Below are positions 60,496-64,000 of a stretch of 64,000 bases of DNA, one piece after another; the first letter of the stretch is position 1, and each line of letters opens with the position of its first letter. The DNA comes from Anseranas semipalmata (Eukaryota; Chordata; Aves; Anseriformes; Anseranatidae). Where the stretch lies: contig VXAA01003849.1 of assembly GCA_013399115.1 (NCBI GenBank), positions 1,729,081 to 1,793,080 of the forward strand. The letters are read 5' to 3'. A program made the position numbers and the translations under genes. The notes below the pieces were generated by a model. It saw nothing but the letters and a program-made list of their open reading frames with translations, searched no databases and was not told the origin of the DNA.

Positions 60496-62393
60496 TTCCT
60501 ATGAGAACATTAAATTGGCCACATTGTGTATCTCACTTGATGGACTGCAGCAACATACATGATTTATTAAGATCTATATTCAACAAAGAAATCAATTGAA
60601 TTGTGGAAAGTATTTAAATGAATGTATCTGTAACAATAGGACCTCTAAGTTAAGGTGGTATTCACAATCTTATTTTTGGTGCTGCCTGATGTCTTGCTTT
60701 CCAAAGAAGTACTGCAGTAAGGGAATTTTGAACTCCATTTCCAACTTTTTCTACACTAGAACAGTACAGGTATTACCTAACATAGGAGTTTTAACAAAAG
60801 TTTCCTAAAAAAAAAAAGCCTTAAAATCAGAAGATATTAAGGCACAAAATGTACAGAGACATAAGTAAATGATTTTGTTCTTATTTTTCTCGAACCAATT
60901 CCCTGCTTATTTTTAACCCAATTACAAGTGTACTGGCTGCCAGTAAAATTTGGATCCAGATTTTCTGCTAACTAAATGAAATTGTTTGGATAGTAAAGTC
61001 AGAATTTCTAACATCTCAATCAAGTTGCTTTCTGACATTTTAATAGCAAAAGTAATTGGGTACATTAAAACTGCAATTCTTTAAAGTCTAAGACAAACAT
61101 TGTGATAAAATAGCTGTTTCTTTAGGGAAAATTTCAGTATAAGAATGAAAACAATAGGATTTTATTGAAATTATTTCAAAAACCTATAATAGTTTAAAGA
61201 CTAATCTTTCTCTAAGTTTTGTGGCATCTTAAGTAATTTTATAGAAGGACTGGAGTTCTTCCACTTATTGTATTCCGTTACGTGGTCGCTACACCTCTAA
61301 TAATGTTATGACTTTCTTGTCATTTCAAAGAGTTATGGCCAAAGCAGACAAACAGATTTTTTAATTTGCTTTCATATGTCACAAAGCTGTAGCATTTTAC
61401 TTATTAAGCTTTGCCCAGCAACTCCAATAGCCCTCAAGCATCTCAATAAGGGTGCAACAGCTGTTGTGCCCCACTGTGGTGGCCTCATTCTCCTGCAGCC
61501 CTGCAAAAGCTGTGTATGACTGGCAAAGGGTGGGCAGATGATACCAGCACCCTTTGTATTATCAACAGTGGGAGAAAATAGCTGAACCACAACACAAACC
61601 TGCAGATGCTCCCCGGAGTGTCCTTCCGAGGTCCCAATCCATGACTGCGCATCACCAGGAGGTGCAGGAGACCAGCAGTGCCCAGGAGGAGCTGGGATCA
61701 GGATCCAACTGCCCAGGCCTACCTGCACTTCTGAGGGTTTCCCTCCCCTAGAAAGGAGCATAAACACCCTCCTGGCATGGGACAAGGCTGCTCCAAGGTG
61801 GCTCCAGGCACCACGTGGGCAGCCAGTGACCTGCAGGCAGGTGCCACGCTGAGGACCAGGGGTGATGCTTCTGGGTGCAGCCAGGAGCTCGCACAGGAGT
61901 GGACCAGCCATGAGCACCAATGCATGGTGCACGAGGAGCCGCAGCTGGGACGTGTTGCACCACAGCTCTCCAGCGAGTCAGGAACTCCTTTCTGACTCCC
62001 AAAGTGGCCATCAGGCAGAGCCAGAGTGTGTGAAAAGGATGCACAAAGCAATGACCAAGAAGGATTTTAACTTCTGAGAGCAAATACTAGCCACCCCCAC
62101 CCAGCCCCAAACAGAATATTTCCAGGCAAATAGCTGCTGAAAGGGAATAAACTCTGACCACTGCAGGCAACTGTCAGAAACTCTAAGTAATGAGATTTGG
62201 TTATAGGCATTTCTTAATGTAGAACAGCAGTAGCAATGAATATTCTAGGACAATGCAGAGTTTTTTACTCTCTTTCTGTAGAAGAAAATAAATGGGGAAC
62301 TTCATATATTCACGGGCTCCAAAGCCAAGAAAAAATAATCATAACCACCCAGCATAACCCCTTGCACAAGCAAGTTGTATAACTTCTTCTGAG
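60496..62393. other. Noncoding DNA with a GC-rich patch at about 61430-62080
   Basis: The first 900 bases are AT-rich and featureless. At 61430-62080 the GC content rises clearly and long frames open at once. The minus strand has 186 codons at 61372-61932, 110 at 61719-62051 and 111 at 61748-62083 in different frames, and the plus strand has 65-72-codon frames. Simultaneous opening in several frames is the mark of stop-poor composition. The 186-codon frame (starting MHHALVLMAGPLLCELLAA) has a hydrophobic start that could mimic a signal peptide, but no domain that I recognise. Confidence 0.5.
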
Positions 62394-62770
62394 TGCTTGA
62401 TTAAATATTCTCCTAAAAGATGTGCTTTACTTTTGCCATAAACACATCAAGAGATGCTGAATTTACCACATTCCTTGATAAATTATTCCTTTTCTCCCTG
62501 CTAAGAAACTGCATCTTCTTTCAGGATTCATTTTATCTAACTTCAATTTGCAGCCATCTTGTTATGCCTTTCTCAGCAAGATTGAAAAATCCCCAGCAAG
62601 ACTTGCTGAAGAGCCAAGCTGCATTTTTGTTATGCATTAAGCACCCCTACTCCAAGCCATCGCTCAACTTTCCCTTTGATAAGGAGTTCAATCTGTTCGC
62701 AGCTCCTCACACCATGATGCTTCACATTCGTGCCACGGCATCTTGTTTGCTGCCCCTCTTCGCTGCCTAG
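62394..62770 (-). mobile_element. Ancient CR1 LINE fragment, minus strand
   Basis: In order on the plus strand: gtgcttgattaaatattc (62391), gaatttaccacattccttgataaattattcc (62459), catcttctttcaggattcattttatctaacttcaatttgcagccatc (62512), ttgttatgcctttctcagcaagattgaaaaat (62559), ctcaactttccctttgataagg (62664) and gttcaatctgttcgcagctcc (62687). These follow the reverse complement of an old sauropsid CR1 just upstream of its 3' UTR. The known version reads 'ccaccacatcccttggtaa...gtctgaatttgtctagcttcaacttccagccat...cttgttatacctttctctgctagattgaaaa'. It is the part of the element that lies between the segments preserved at 14.3 and 10.5 kb. Decayed and noncoding. Confidence 0.85.
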
Positions 62771-64000
62771 CCCTTTCAGTCCTGCCCTTTAAATAATATT
62801 CCTGTTTTGCCTAGCATGCGCTCTCTCGTTTGTGCTGCAGTCCTCCCAAACACCCCATCAGTATAATTTCTCAAGCAAAACTCTCATGAAAACTCAGCTG
62901 TTAGCTGCTGAAATATGACCTTCTTCCGCGTCTTCACTGCCTTCAGAAATGGCATTACAGCAATAAACTTTTATAGCAATTTCAGTACTGAGGCCTATTT
63001 TAAAGAGCATTAACTTGTTTTAAGTCTCATTGATGAATACGCCGCGCCCTGGATCTCCCCTTGAGGTGTCACGGGAAATGCAGACCATCACCATAATTAC
63101 TCAGATTCCCATTCCCTTCCCTTCTCTTTCTGTTACTTTTTGCAGCCGTGACGACTTCCCACCAGCAAAGGGAAGGTTTCTCCAGGGGGTGAACAGGTAC
63201 TGCCCCCCCTTCCTCACCCACTTCCTCTCACCTCCATCCACCTCGCCTGGCGCAAAATATGTAATGTGATGCCTCACTCTGTAATTTTTGTTCATCTGTG
63301 ATTTTTTTTTCACAGTGGAAAGAGAATACATTTTATTAGTTGGATCCTGTTTTTTTTTTCTCAATATTACTAGAAGAAGCCAATATTTTACTGACTAAAA
63401 GAAATTTATAAACAGCCAATTTCTAAATGAAGCAGATGGCTTATTAAAAATGAGCAGTCATTTCTTTGGCACACAACAACAGTTTTAACTTTTTGTATTA
63501 TAATATTACTGGCTTTGTGTATGTTACGAGTAAGAAGATTGACAGTTATCATAGACCCACCATGTTAAGCAACAGAGAAAAAATATCAGTTTTGTGTTTT
63601 TGTTACAAATTACAAAGATCTTATTACCTTCGCATATATGCATGTAACAGAACTAAGGAAAACTTCAAGCTAGTATTGAATTCACAAACAAAGGTGATTT
63701 CAGTTACTGCCATACAATCGCAAAACTGACCCAGACCTTCTGGACAGGAAAATCATGCTCCTGGATGTCCGAAGTGCCTGCTGCAGCCCTGGTGCCCCTT
63801 CCTCAGCTAACTCAGGGTGAGACCCCTCACCCAGGATGTGGGTAGCCTGACTTAGCCCAAGACATAGAGATTTTTTATTTATTTATTATGGCTTAGCAAG
63901 TGAACAAAAACCTCAGTAATTCTGACAGCCTAAACATGCAGCCTAAACAATCATGTGTGAGACAGTCTTAACTTCATAATTGCAAAAATGAATAAAGACA
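62771..64000. other. Noncoding DNA, no gene recognised
   Basis: Frames reach 87 codons and overlap on opposite strands (63030-63364). No repeat is named. The window ends in unremarkable AT-rich sequence. Confidence 0.55.

Noticed and set aside
61372..61932. 186-codon minus-strand frame as a gene
   Set aside because: Other frames open across the same GC-rich patch on both strands, and no domain or homologue is recognised.
1..64000. CRISPR arrays, operons, prophage or plasmid features
   Set aside because: No spaced direct repeats, bacterial gene density or ribosome binding sites; the DNA is vertebrate.
1..64000. Endogenous retrovirus or paired LTRs
   Set aside because: No gag, pol or env-like frame and no pair of long direct repeats was seen.

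Overview
The window reads as vertebrate nuclear DNA from a bird. It is AT-rich and CpG-poor, has long homopolymers and microsatellites, and contains no operons, no compact genes and no dense open reading frames. The lineage call rests on the mobile elements. The clearest is a CR1 (chicken repeat 1) LINE at about 21083-21815 that still carries a 147-codon open frame from the end of its ORF2. At least seven older CR1 pieces surround it. I cannot tell chicken from other birds from sequence alone.

I find no protein-coding exon, tRNA, rRNA, snRNA or CpG-island promoter that I can support. Open frames away from the CR1 copy reach 186 codons at most. None resembles a protein family I know, and the long ones lie in local GC-rich patches or simple repeats. 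The window is best described as intergenic or intronic sequence. Two short runs of N (3347-3382 and 35034-35052) mark assembly gaps next to homopolymers.

Layout. 0-8.5 kb: noncoding DNA with a short ancient repeat near the start, a poly-G-flanked gap, a CR1 tail with a 13-bp triplication, and an old tRNA-derived (MIR-like) SINE. 8.5-16 kb: three old CR1 pieces (10.5, 14.3 and 15.2 kb). 16-23 kb: poly(A) runs, then the younger CR1 and a second CR1 tail. 23-32 kb: repeat-poor sequence with two stretches that look like conserved noncoding elements. 32-43 kb: short foldback-type ancient repeats and the second gap. 43-48 kb: one plus-strand CR1 piece, a G-quadruplex-capable (GGGA)n/(GGAA)n tract, an A24/T27 inverted homopolymer pair and an (AATAA)n repeat. 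48-61 kb: repeat-poor DNA with two more possible conserved elements. 61-64 kb: a GC-rich patch with overlapping accidental open frames, then a last old CR1 piece.

I found no previously undescribed system. The most useful observations are the set of short palindromic ancient repeats dispersed across the window, the seven-to-one orientation bias of the CR1 pieces, the structure-prone simple repeats and the possible conserved noncoding blocks. Repeat families were recognised from memory of their consensus sequences, without alignment, so boundaries are approximate.
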